Shown here: one piece after another, positions 55,567 to 63,887 of the stretch
How the letters are laid out: each line of letters begins with the position of its first letter
How positions within the stretch are numbered: the first letter of the stretch is position 1
DNA from: Cupriavidus necator
Lineage (GTDB): Bacteria > Pseudomonadota > Gammaproteobacteria > Burkholderiales > Burkholderiaceae
DNA length: 64,000 nucleotides
Direction: 5' to 3'
NCBI RefSeq assembly: GCF_013141915.1
Contig: NZ_SROX01000006.1
Span: 248,001 to 312,000 of the forward strand
Program-made: the position numbers and the translations under genes
Notes under the pieces: generated by a model
What the model was told of the DNA's origin: nothing
The model's database searches: none
The model's input: the letters and a program-made list of their open reading frames with translations, nothing else

Positions 55567-57185
55567 TAGTTTTCGAAGTTCCACTTCTTCCTCGATTGAC
55601 GTCTGGCCTTTGCCCGTTCAGCTTTCACTTCATCGTCACTGAGCTCGTTCGCTCTGTTAGCCGCCACCTGAAAGTCGGGATATCGCCCGTTCGAAACCCA
55701 AAGGTGACAAAGAACGCGCTTTGCGAACGCCGGAACCGTTTCCTCGAGTTCCTGCAACGCCTTAATGGATTGAGGCACCGGGTCGCGCTTAAAATTGACG
55801 ACCGTCGCGCTCGGATGATTAGCGATAAGGAGCCGCGCAGATACACGAAAGAGCCTGTGGCACTGCGCTCCCCAAAGCGCAATATGCTGACGTCTCATAT
55901 GCGCCGCCAGCGAGTGGTCATAGCGCTCCCAATGGGACACCGAACGCACCGTGGCTGCGACCTGGGTCCTACTACGGCGGGGTAACGCTTGGTTGAGAAA
56001 ATCGCTGTCCCGACCACGGAGCCACTTTCTTACCGGAGGTGTCAGTTTGTCCACAATCGATTTCCTCGGTGCACCAGGATGCTTCTGGATATGGTTTAAG
56101 AGCAATGCTCGGCAATGGTGCGTGAACTCAGTTGAACTAAGTAGCCTGTTCCCCAGCTTTACCGTCCCAGTACTTTCCGCATGTGAGACATAGTCGGGGC
56201 GCACGCGCTTGGGTGCAGTTGGAGGCGCGGATAGGTCCTTCTCTGCCAAAGGTGTACTTTCAACTGTTCGTAAATGAAAATCCTCTCCGAGCAATGCAAG
56301 AGCAAGTACCGTTCCGACCATTGGATTACCGATTGGCTCTCCGCGTCGGAGCCGACCATAAAAAATGCTTTTATCTGGCAAATGAATACCGTGACGTTCT
56401 AAGAAGCTCGTTCCAAATGTATCGCTTAAGAACTCGCGTAGCGGATGCGCGATGCCTTTTCGAGAGAGCAGTCCACGTGCGTGGGCACTCTTCTGCATTT
56501 GAACCGCCAAGTCATATGCAACAGCGCCGTTTGTATCGCAGTCGAGCAGCCTTCGCGCAATGGAACCAAGGCGAACATCCTGCTCAATTTCGGTAGCACT
56601 TAGCCGCTCATACCGCGGTCGCAACTTCATTCCGCATCCACACTGTCTTGCGTTGAGAAACGGGGCTCGCGAGTGCCGGCGCCCCCAAGCACAGGCCCCA
56701 CATCCCTCAATAAGGGGCTCACCATGGCTATGACAAATGGCCAGACTGGGTAAGAGGTGGGTGCGTTTCACAATATGTGTGCCGGAGACGATTCTGCTTT
56801 CGTCCGCGCACTGTGCGCATAGAGCAAGGCTCCATGCAACGCGATTGTGGCTCACTAATTTTGCGACGTTAAACTTCACCGCGCCCTCATCCATCAGCGA
56901 GTAGTCCACCAGCGTTTGGCCGTTATCGGAGTCGAGGAACGCATGATATAGCGGAGTGAGCGTCTGTCTTCGCATTAAAGTTACTCCACCCCGCTCTTCG
57001 CCTAAGAGCTCAGCAAGCTGTGCAAGCCCTTTCGGCAAAATCCACGAAAGTCGTGCTCGGTAGTGTGCAATCTGAGTGCTAATGATGCTTCGCTGATTTT
57101 CCGAATTCAAATGCGGCAACAATCTCAGTAGGTAATATGCGACCGGCTCTCCCTTTTGTATGGCCGGAATGAATGGAGCATCCAA
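55566..57185 (-). CDS. tniQ: TniQ/TnsD-family target-selection protein (second copy)
   Basis: A 539-residue TniQ-domain protein. The N terminus (YYLLRLLPHLNSENQRS) and the zinc-finger Cys/His set fit the family: CAQCADES near residue 123, LAICHSHGEPL near 155, then CGAC and CGCGM. The C-terminal half is long and basic (RAKARRQSRKKW at the end), suggesting a DNA-recognition module as in TnsD. TTG start at 57185 with AAAGGA nine bases before; it lies 6 bp after the other tniQ. It probably chooses one class of target site. Confidence 0.85.
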   Translation of the reverse strand: MDAPFIPAIQKGEPVAYYLLRLLPHLNSENQRSIISTQIAHYRARLSWILPKGLAQLAELLGEERGGVTLMRRQTLTPLYHAFLDSDNGQTLVDYSLMDEGAVKFNVAKLVSHNRVAWSLALCAQCADESRIVSGTHIVKRTHLLPSLAICHSHGEPLIEGCGACAWGRRHSRAPFLNARQCGCGMKLRPRYERLSATEIEQDVRLGSIARRLLDCDTNGAVAYDLAVQMQKSAHARGLLSRKGIAHPLREFLSDTFGTSFLERHGIHLPDKSIFYGRLRRGEPIGNPMVGTVLALALLGEDFHLRTVESTPLAEKDLSAPPTAPKRVRPDYVSHAESTGTVKLGNRLLSSTEFTHHCRALLLNHIQKHPGAPRKSIVDKLTPPVRKWLRGRDSDFLNQALPRRSRTQVAATVRSVSHWERYDHSLAAHMRRQHIALWGAQCHRLFRVSARLLIANHPSATVVNFKRDPVPQSIKALQELEETVPAFAKRVLCHLWVSNGRYPDFQVAANRANELSDDEVKAERAKARRQSRKKWNFEN

Positions 57186-57191
57186 AAGTTT

Positions 57192-58778
57192 TTATCCTTT
57201 AGTAGTTCGTCTAATGCATGCTTTCTTCAAGACTCGCCATCGAGCAGGGTGTTGTTGATGTTCTTTCAGCGAATCAGCAGCCCACCTGAGCCTTCGCCGC
57301 ACAAAGGTCAGCCTTGAATCGACAAGTCGCTCGATGGCGACTTCCTCCTTGGCGACGTCAAGCTGGTAGATGCTGATTCCCATTGCCTCTGCGAGGTGCG
57401 AGTATGAACGGCGTTTCGGACGGCCCGATTGGCCATCCAATGCTCCAGCGGCCGCGGAAGCTGACAATCGGAGCGCCGGAAGGAGTCCTTGAGGAACTTC
57501 ACGCCTGGTGACCTTACGGCTTGAGCTCCTTCGGTCCGGCGAATGAGCCTCAAGCCACGCCCTATCGTTGCGGTACAGCCAAGACCATACGGCAGGCGTT
57601 TGCTGGCGAATCTGCGTTCTGCCCGAGCCGGCGAAGTCCACACATGCAGCGGACCAAGCCTTTCGATATCCGAGGCGCTGGGCCCTCCTGTCACGTGCGG
57701 TGGTGTTCTGCTTGGGCTTCTTTAGTCTGGGAATCCCGAACCTCTCAGCTTGAGAACGCACCGTGTTTACAGCAACGCAGTTCTCGCGAGCGATGCGGGT
57801 CAGAGTCTTTCCCGCCCCAATCTCGCGACGCAGAAACGATTCCGTCAACAAGACGTGCCGAGTCCTCAGCACAGAAACGTTTTGAGTGCCGCAATGCAGG
57901 TTCACTAGCCAGTCGAGGAGGACGTAGTACACAGGATGAAGCGCACGGCCTGGCCTATGTAATGCAGTAACCGCGGATTGAGCAGCACGACCCGATTGGA
58001 CAAGGTCATCAAGCCGCGAATCGGGAAATCCGCCTTCGCCCAGCATTTTCATTCCGTCAACAATGGCACTTGTGTGATAGCTCCCGCTCTTGTGCCGTAG
58101 CCCGATGTTCTCCAACCTTTTCACCAAGGCCTCTCGTAGCTCTCCCGGCTGATTGCTGTCATTGAAAAGAGCTGCACATCTTCGAGAGAACTCGATGCCG
58201 TTCGTCATGCGCAAATTGCTGGGCGTCGCCTTCATCGCGGCGTCGTAGGTCGACGGGCAGGTAGAGATGAAAAGGGGAACGCCGTGAATCGGGCAGTGTG
58301 TGACAAAGGGCGGGAGATGGACGCAAAGGACGGCAACAGCTCCGTAGTCCCGTACTGCTTCGATGTCGCAATGGACGCAGTGCGGTTCCGGAAATCCCGA
58401 TGGCGCCAAGAACAGCGGCAGATGGCACGGACGAGTGGGCCCACTCCTCGAACTCAGCAATTTCGCTACCAGCAGCTGACATTCGCCCTTCCGCAAGACG
58501 GCGGCGTAATAGCGCAGCAACGAATACTTGTGGAGAACTTCTAACGGGCTTCCGTACACATAATCGAACGCAGAACAGAATGCGGCAACGCACCTTGGCA
58601 GTGCTCGCAAATCACCTTGTAAGTGGCAGCGGATGGCTCGCATCAACGCACCGTCCGTGGGGAGGCCGGAGACCCTTCCAATTCGCGCAGTGAGGCTTGG
58701 CAATACCTCTCCCGGTATTGCCTTAGGAAGCATATAAAATCCGTTGACCATTTTTGCACCATAACCTTTGCCTATCAA
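57192..58778 (-). CDS. tniQ: TniQ/TnsD-family target-selection protein (first copy)
   Basis: A 528-residue protein. The TniQ domain begins with LPKAIPGEVLPSLTARIG, followed by the zinc-binding pattern CVHCDIEAVRDYG and THCPIHGVPLF near residues 135-170. The C-terminal half has helix-turn-helix-like stretches (GKTLTRIARENCVAVNTVRSQAERFGIPRL, SYSHLAEAMGISIYQLDVAKEEVAIERL), typical of TnsD proteins that read a DNA attachment site. The start overlaps the tnsC stop (TTGA), with ATG at 58751 also possible. Confidence 0.87.
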   Translation of the reverse strand: MIGKGYGAKMVNGFYMLPKAIPGEVLPSLTARIGRVSGLPTDGALMRAIRCHLQGDLRALPRCVAAFCSAFDYVYGSPLEVLHKYSLLRYYAAVLRKGECQLLVAKLLSSRSGPTRPCHLPLFLAPSGFPEPHCVHCDIEAVRDYGAVAVLCVHLPPFVTHCPIHGVPLFISTCPSTYDAAMKATPSNLRMTNGIEFSRRCAALFNDSNQPGELREALVKRLENIGLRHKSGSYHTSAIVDGMKMLGEGGFPDSRLDDLVQSGRAAQSAVTALHRPGRALHPVYYVLLDWLVNLHCGTQNVSVLRTRHVLLTESFLRREIGAGKTLTRIARENCVAVNTVRSQAERFGIPRLKKPKQNTTARDRRAQRLGYRKAWSAACVDFAGSGRTQIRQQTPAVWSWLYRNDRAWLEAHSPDRRSSSRKVTRREVPQGLLPALRLSASAAAGALDGQSGRPKRRSYSHLAEAMGISIYQLDVAKEEVAIERLVDSRLTFVRRRLRWAADSLKEHQQHPARWRVLKKACIRRTTKG

Positions 58779-60115
58779 ATTCCGTGTGCGCGCTGCTCAG
58801 GAAGTATCCAGTCCGAGAGACGCATTGTCTCTTCCCTCGAGCAACGTTCCTTTCCCAGCAATATCGACAGATTGGCGCGAAGCCCCTCCCATTTTGTTCG
58901 ATACTGTTTTGACGCTCTTATGAAATCATTTTTCTCAATAATTGTCTGATTTCTGGCCTTTATTTTCATGATTTTCCAAAGCTCCTCCAAAATGACAAAT
59001 AGCAGCATTGGCAGCCCTACCGCCTCCACGATTAATGCCGTCGCGAACCAGTCTCCCTGGCTTCTTTGCGCATCTGCGCCATCCTTCATTCCGCTTTTAA
59101 GCAGCAACGGAACTTGGTCCTGAAATGAACGGATAGACGAGCTCTCGATATCGGCGACCGTAAGACGAAATCTCCTTAGAAAGGCATTGACGAGATTCCC
59201 CCAGTCTGAGCCCAGCGCAATGTATTCAAATCTGTGAATTCCTCCACTCGCCAGTTTTAGAGTGCTTGCGATTGTTCCGTCTAACAAAGCCCAAATGGCA
59301 CAGGTTGCCGAGCATACGACTGGAACGCCGGTGACCACGGAGAACTCCTCAAGTAGCTTCAAGCAATCCATGGCCGAACGAGCGCTCAGCTTTTGAGCGT
59401 CTATTCCATAAACATATAATAGACCGAGCCCGACTCGTCCAGCATGCGCGAAAAGTTGCGGTGTAAGTAGACCAGTACGAGATGTGGGTTTTTGAATTCC
59501 ATCCCAAATAACCCCTTTAACCTCGGAGTCGATGCCATGTAGCATGGAATATATGAGGTGCTCAGGCTTACCAGAGCTCGGAAACGGAATCTCCAAGTAT
59601 TTGAGTTGCTTAGTGAATGCAATAGCGTCCGATAGATTTCTATGCGGAACGACCTCCATTCCCAGGTAATCGCGAATCCGCTGTCTAAATGCTCCTTTCC
59701 CAATACCAAGTGGCCCCGAGACGATGATGCACTGCCCGGGAACCATTGCGACAGGGAATGCCTCGACCGAACGGGAACGAAGGGCTATATTTTGACGGTT
59801 GATGTGCTCCGCAAATCGCGTTTCGGCGGGGTTGCGGTTCTCATAAGACTTTCTAACTGCTTCGATAATTGCTTCAGCGGCAGACAAATGACACGGTCGA
59901 GGCGAGAAGAATTCATCACGATTCTTAGTCGTTCGGACATCTTCCAGATTTTTTCCAAGCCGGCCATTGAGGTACAACGATGCGTACTGCCCTTCTTTGT
60001 CAGTAGGGAACGGCTTAACCTGAGCAAGAAAGGGATTGAAGTTTTTCGCAGGCGTAGGTACGGAGCCCTGGATACGGGTTACGCTGCTGGGCGTCCGTCG
60101 TGGCACTTCCGACAT
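58775..60115 (-). CDS. tnsC: TnsC-like AAA+ regulator (altered Walker A)
   Basis: The ATPase that links target selectors to the TnsAB transposase. 446 residues from ATG 60115 (a GTG at 60145 would add ten). The P-loop is SGPLGIGKGAF, residues about 134-143: Gly and Lys are conserved but the usual Thr/Ser after Lys is Gly. The Walker B region LGLLYVYGIDAQ also lacks the normal acidic pair. It is thus a TnsC-type fold with uncertain ATP hydrolysis. Identification rests on position, size and the P-loop frame. Confidence 0.75.
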   Translation of the reverse strand: MSEVPRRTPSSVTRIQGSVPTPAKNFNPFLAQVKPFPTDKEGQYASLYLNGRLGKNLEDVRTTKNRDEFFSPRPCHLSAAEAIIEAVRKSYENRNPAETRFAEHINRQNIALRSRSVEAFPVAMVPGQCIIVSGPLGIGKGAFRQRIRDYLGMEVVPHRNLSDAIAFTKQLKYLEIPFPSSGKPEHLIYSMLHGIDSEVKGVIWDGIQKPTSRTGLLTPQLFAHAGRVGLGLLYVYGIDAQKLSARSAMDCLKLLEEFSVVTGVPVVCSATCAIWALLDGTIASTLKLASGGIHRFEYIALGSDWGNLVNAFLRRFRLTVADIESSSIRSFQDQVPLLLKSGMKDGADAQRSQGDWFATALIVEAVGLPMLLFVILEELWKIMKIKARNQTIIEKNDFIRASKQYRTKWEGLRANLSILLGKERCSREETMRLSDWILPEQRAHGI

Positions 60116-60274
60116 GAGGGTAATTGGGTAATTGGCCAAAAACACCCGGCTAGACGAGGCCGGGTGGTATCGCAGGGGATGACCATTGCCTCACCCCCTT
60201 CAGATGCAGATTGCGCACATGGCATAGTGAGCGCATGTGGCGCTCACCGTGGCCTTGCTTCGTGATAACGTTAG

Positions 60275-60847
60275 TCAGCGCTGCGAGTTAGCGCGACCGA
60301 GTCGCTTCCGCTTCCACTTGCCCGAGAAACGCGCGGTTCTGCTGGTGGTGGTGGGGCCTACGTTGCGAATCAGTATGGAGGCCACCAGCTCCTGGGCAAA
60401 TTTACGCCGCAGCGCCTGCACGTCTGCTACTGACAGCCGGCCCGCACGTTGCCGCGTCTCGCGAACTATGCGCCGAATGGCCTCAGCCTCGTGCCCATCC
60501 GAAAAGAACTTTTCAACAAGGTGCTTGAGACGTCCGAGACGGCAAGAATTCTGTTGTTCCGCGCCTTGCTCGCTTGCCTCAAACGAATGCTGCCCCGGTT
60601 GCTTGGGGAAGGACGCCTTTCGCGACTCAATATAGCGCTGTAGTTTCCGACGGCTCTGGCGCTTCGATTCTGTGGTGCCGCGCCCGATAGACAGAGCAGT
60701 CCCCACGCTCACACCGTCGACATCCCGGGCCTCTGGCTGGCCCATAGATGAAAAAAATACGGGCCGACAAGATGTCTGTGTAATGGGTGTGCTGTGGTCA
60801 CACACGTTTGTCACCAATTCGGTGAGATTGGGCTTCTTGGTTCTCAT
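60275..60847 (-). CDS. hypothetical protein upstream of tnsC
   Basis: A 190-residue basic, Ser/Arg-rich protein with no domain that I recognise. AAGGGA precedes ATG 60847. The N-terminal half looks unstructured; the C-terminal half has likely helices (LKHLVEKFFSDGHEAEAIRRIVRETRQRAG, VADVQALRRKFAQELVAS). It runs in the same direction as the tns genes with a 159-bp gap, so it might be a transposon regulator or simply cargo. Confidence 0.55.
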   Translation of the reverse strand: MRTKKPNLTELVTNVCDHSTPITQTSCRPVFFSSMGQPEARDVDGVSVGTALSIGRGTTESKRQSRRKLQRYIESRKASFPKQPGQHSFEASEQGAEQQNSCRLGRLKHLVEKFFSDGHEAEAIRRIVRETRQRAGRLSVADVQALRRKFAQELVASILIRNVGPTTTSRTARFSGKWKRKRLGRANSQR

Positions 60848-61130
60848 GGCGTTCCCTTCTGCAACATTAGGACGAGTCGAGCCCTCCCTGCCAACAGAAG
60901 GGACTTGACACACATGCGTGGCCACGAGACACTGCTAATTGGAGTTAGTGTGTCTATGACCACGCTCAAGACGGACGAATGGGGGCAACCAGTCGTTCGT
61001 CTTTTCTTTTTGCGGAGCGTGTTTCCGCTTCCAGAATCGCGCGATGCGCGACCTCATCATTTCTTCATATCGGTCCCTGTCATGTCATATGGCCGGCCGC
61101 TTGTCGCCTGGCTCGCCCTAAGCTAGAATT

Positions 61131-61185
61131 CGTTCAGCAATACAATCTGTATCGTTCTGATAGCAACCTGTATCGTTTTAGAATC
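61131..61185. repeat. imperfect 21-22-bp direct repeats
   Basis: Units beginning CGTT at 61131, 61153 and 61174 share CTGTAT before the next CGTT (CTGTATCGTT at 61147 and 61168). The 21-22-bp period is one found for transposase-binding arrays and also for operators or iterons. A related CTGTCGTTTTTA word lies at 61246. The 569-base space 60848-61416 has no gene I can support. Confidence 0.5.
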
Positions 61186-61416
61186 CGAGCGGGAAATTTT
61201 TCGCGAGGATGCGCAATTCGATACGCTGGCCATCAAATCGACAAGCTGTCGTTTTTAAACAACCGGCAATTCTAGCCGCCCTTTCTTTGCGCCGCAAGAC
61301 GCGAAGGATTTTGTCACGTCTATAGGTTTCGCTCCTCTTCCAGGCCTTCTCAGGCCGATTGACTCAAACTGCGTAAAGCCTCCCCACCCAGCTGCGTCTT
61401 GTTTTCCCCACCGCTA

Positions 61417-61944
61417 TCATCGAGTGTTTGCCCGCGTAGCCGTCAGATTGCACGCTACCTCTGTCTCCGCTAGATACAGGAGGTCGAACAGGGCCTTTGA
61501 CACGCCTGGTGCTGCCAAGCCGCGTCCGTCTTCGACGATGAGGGTTCGTCCAGAGAGCTCAGGTACGCTTTGCGCCCAATCTGAATCCAGGACGATAGGA
61601 AACGCAGGTGCGCGACGCTTGAGGTCCGCACGCAGCCACTGCCTTCGTCTGTAGCCCTGGCTCCGACAGAACCTCACCAGCCGATTTCCACCACACGTTG
61701 ACCCCGCGAATCTAGCTCGAATCACCGTTGGCATGGCGTGGGTTACCGTCTGATAACCGAAGAGCCGGACACTCTGGCTGTGCAAAACAAGGGATGTCTC
61801 CGGGAATGCGAGGAGCAAGCGCTCAAGAGCCCTCGTGGCTTCAACCGATACTGAAGCGAGCCACCGCGGAAAATCTTGGTGCCCCCAGCAGGCAACTGGT
61901 GGGCCCAAGATGCCATCCGGATTTATATAGAGAGTCGCAGACAT
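61417..61944 (-). CDS. HAD-fold protein of the SAK/HAD type, likely inactive
   Basis: A 175-residue protein whose layout resembles HAD domains of the Swiss-Army-knife type: motif I LYINPDGILGP at the start, a LVLHSQSVRLFGY strand-turn near residue 55, and FPIVLDSDWAQSVPELSGRTLIVEDGRGLAAPGV near 120-150. In motif I the nucleophile Asp of DxDG is Asn (NPDG), so phosphatase chemistry is doubtful. Assignment is by pattern only. GGGAG precedes ATG 61944. Function is unknown; cargo gene. Confidence 0.55.
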   Translation of the reverse strand: MSATLYINPDGILGPPVACWGHQDFPRWLASVSVEATRALERLLLAFPETSLVLHSQSVRLFGYQTVTHAMPTVIRARFAGSTCGGNRLVRFCRSQGYRRRQWLRADLKRRAPAFPIVLDSDWAQSVPELSGRTLIVEDGRGLAAPGVSKALFDLLYLAETEVACNLTATRANTR

Positions 61945-62085
61945 GGGGACTCCCGCACGGACCATGGCATGCCCTGACGCCCTGATTCGCTATCACAACG
62001 AACAGGCGTTAAAATGAGTTGCCACCGGTTTAGGGTCTACACGACGACTCCTGCTGTGGTTCTGCTTTTTGAGTCGTACTTAAAT

Positions 62086-62110
62086 TGCCTGTAGGTAAGC
62101 CTGACAGGCA
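62086..62110. promoter_or_regulatory. palindrome upstream of the DUF6471 gene
   Basis: TGCCTGT (62086-62092) and ACAGGCA (62104-62110) flank 11 bases that themselves contain AGG-TAAG-CCT. It lies 30 bp before the start of the DUF6471 gene and resembles a repressor operator. Confidence 0.5.
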
Positions 62111-62140
62111 CGGCGCCGCTGCGCACTCGGGGACGCTACT

Positions 62141-62665
62141 TTGAGCCACATCGACACAGCCTGGAGCAAGCTCGCGTCGCGCACTGCTCGCGGCTTACTC
62201 GCGCGCAAAGGCGGGACGTACGATGACGTCGCGCTCGCCCTGCGCGGGCTTGGCATCGAGGAGACGACCAAAGCGGTCGAACAAAAAATTCAGAGGGGGA
62301 CACTCAAATGCAGCCTTTTCCTCCAGCTCATTTACGTGCTTCGCGCCGACGTGCCAGCAGACCTTCACCGCATTCTAGATAGCAGTAGTGGGTGGGACGA
62401 CGCCTGCCGCCGACTAGCTCAGCTCTTGCTAATCGCCGATTCGTCTATTTCCTCCAAACTGCTGTCGCACCAGCTCGAGGAATGCGGCACGCGTCTAAGC
62501 CCCGCACAAATCGATTCCCAATTGCAGTCGGGTGTGTACGCATTCAGCTTGCTTCTCCAACTAGCCTATCTCTACCCCTTTCCGCCGCTCGAGAGATTCG
62601 TCGACCGCTCTGACCTCGAACAAGCTGCAAAGGAAGCTCGTCCGGCGACGTCACAGGCTTCGTGA
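62141..62665 (+). CDS. protein with two DUF6471-like domains
   Basis: 174 residues. Two related units of about 65 residues follow each other: WSKLASRTARGLLARKGGTYDDVALALRGLGIEETTKAVEQKIQRGTLKCSLFLQLIYVL and a second WDDACRRLAQLLLIADSSISSKLLSHQLEECGTRLSPAQIDSQLQSGVYAFSLLLQLAYL. Both have the helix-turn-helix-like form of DUF6471 (small DNA-binding-like domain found on mobile elements). TTG start at 62141. A palindrome lies in its promoter, so it may be autoregulated. Function is unknown. Confidence 0.65.
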   Translation: MSHIDTAWSKLASRTARGLLARKGGTYDDVALALRGLGIEETTKAVEQKIQRGTLKCSLFLQLIYVLRADVPADLHRILDSSSGWDDACRRLAQLLLIADSSISSKLLSHQLEECGTRLSPAQIDSQLQSGVYAFSLLLQLAYLYPFPPLERFVDRSDLEQAAKEARPATSQAS

Positions 62666-62834
62666 TACGTCAAGTCGCGCAGTAGTGAGGGGAAACACTC
62701 ACTAGGAGATTAGTTCAGTTGAAGCAAAACGCAAGAAGTCAGTCGGTGGTGCCACGTCGCCACATTTCTGACAGTAGCCGCCCTGTGGCCTATCGTGGGT
62801 TTGTCGCATAGTAGCGAGCACAGAACATCGAGTA

Positions 62835-63608
62835 TCAACGCCTCTCGTTGAGCTGATGAGGGAGTGGCCCACAACTGTCATGCTCGCCAATGTGCTTCGA
62901 CTCAAGGTACGAGAGACTTTCCTCCGGGGAGTTGTTGCACAGAAAGGTCAGCACAATCCTGTCCCCGGCATTCACTGCCGCAAAGAGCGCGCGGTGAACC
63001 TTGCGGTAGCCCTCGGGGTTCTCAGGGGAATATGGTTTGCCTTGTTGGAGCCCTCTGACCCTTGACTCGTACTTGGCAATGCGTTTGCGAACCGTCCTTT
63101 TTGGATGGACATAGACCAAGCCGATATAATTACTGACGGGACCATCATCCGCATGAAAAATCTGCCATCGGTAGACCAGCGGCTTGCTCAGGTCGACGCC
63201 ATTGTTCACAATTGCATAGGGCAATGCGCCAGTGGCTCTGGTTCGTCTGCGGGCTCCATTGATGGAAGCTGAATGGTCTTCGGCCATTCGTGCAACCCCA
63301 GGAGCCGCTGTAAGGGATGCGGGCCCGGCAGCATGCTTTTTATCGAGTATGCGAGACCGCTGTTCATCGATGATGCGAAGCAACTCGGCCAATGTCCCGC
63401 TAAATCTAGACTTGGCATCCGGCTCCCCTGCTCTTTTGCTCGCTGCCCGAACCAACTCGAACACCCCAGGCGTCCCCGTCCGAGAAAGCCGGATTACGCG
63501 AGTATCAGTACCCCTTATCCGGTACGCGTATCCGTCCTTCCTTGGCTTTTCGCAGTGGAGGTCGGGCCGCGCATGGAGAATTTCTAGGTGCAGCTCATCG
63601 AGCGTCAT
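62835..63608 (-). CDS. hypothetical cargo protein, possible GIY-YIG-like C-terminal domain
   Basis: 257 residues. An N-terminal domain (residues 1-85) with a beta-rich DGYAYRIRGTDTRVIRLSR segment is joined by a Ser/Ala-rich linker to a C-terminal domain (130-230). The latter has YRWQIFHADDGPVSNYIGLVYVHPKRTVRKRIAKYESRV, which loosely resembles GIY-YIG nucleases or related small domains, and YRKVHRALFAAVNAGDRIVLTFLCN. This resemblance is weak and no function is claimed. The gene stands alone between intergenic spaces. Confidence 0.5.
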   Translation of the reverse strand: MTLDELHLEILHARPDLHCEKPRKDGYAYRIRGTDTRVIRLSRTGTPGVFELVRAASKRAGEPDAKSRFSGTLAELLRIIDEQRSRILDKKHAAGPASLTAAPGVARMAEDHSASINGARRRTRATGALPYAIVNNGVDLSKPLVYRWQIFHADDGPVSNYIGLVYVHPKRTVRKRIAKYESRVRGLQQGKPYSPENPEGYRKVHRALFAAVNAGDRIVLTFLCNNSPEESLSYLESKHIGEHDSCGPLPHQLNERR

Positions 63609-63828
63609 GAGAATTCACGCGTTACAGTAATTTGGCGTTCAACCCCAGGCACATAGCTGGCGCCTTGAGGCCGTAGTCGCTTTTTCGAGGTCGGGTGTTG
63701 CTTGCCTTACAGTGCTTTTCCCATTTGCCCACGAAAGGCAGCTGGTTAGCACGCTGCCCCCTCTCGGGACAGGTGAGCTCGGCCACTGCTTTGTCTGGGT
63801 CTCTAGCTGCTACGCAGGAGCAGGCAAG

Positions 63829-63853
63829 AAAAACCCCTGTCCAGGACAGGGGT
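63829..63853 (-). terminator. rho-independent terminator of the transposon H-NS gene
   Basis: On the minus strand ACCCCTGTCC pairs with GGACAGGGGT across a single base, followed by TTTTT. It lies 34 bp after the H-NS stop codon and ends its transcript. Confidence 0.85.
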
Positions 63854-63887
63854 GTCGGCTCATTGAGAGGCTAAAGCTTGTTTGGGT

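Noticed and set aside
60926..61275. Small plus-strand open frames upstream of the tns operon
   Set aside because: No ribosome sites, biased composition and overlap with the direct repeat array.
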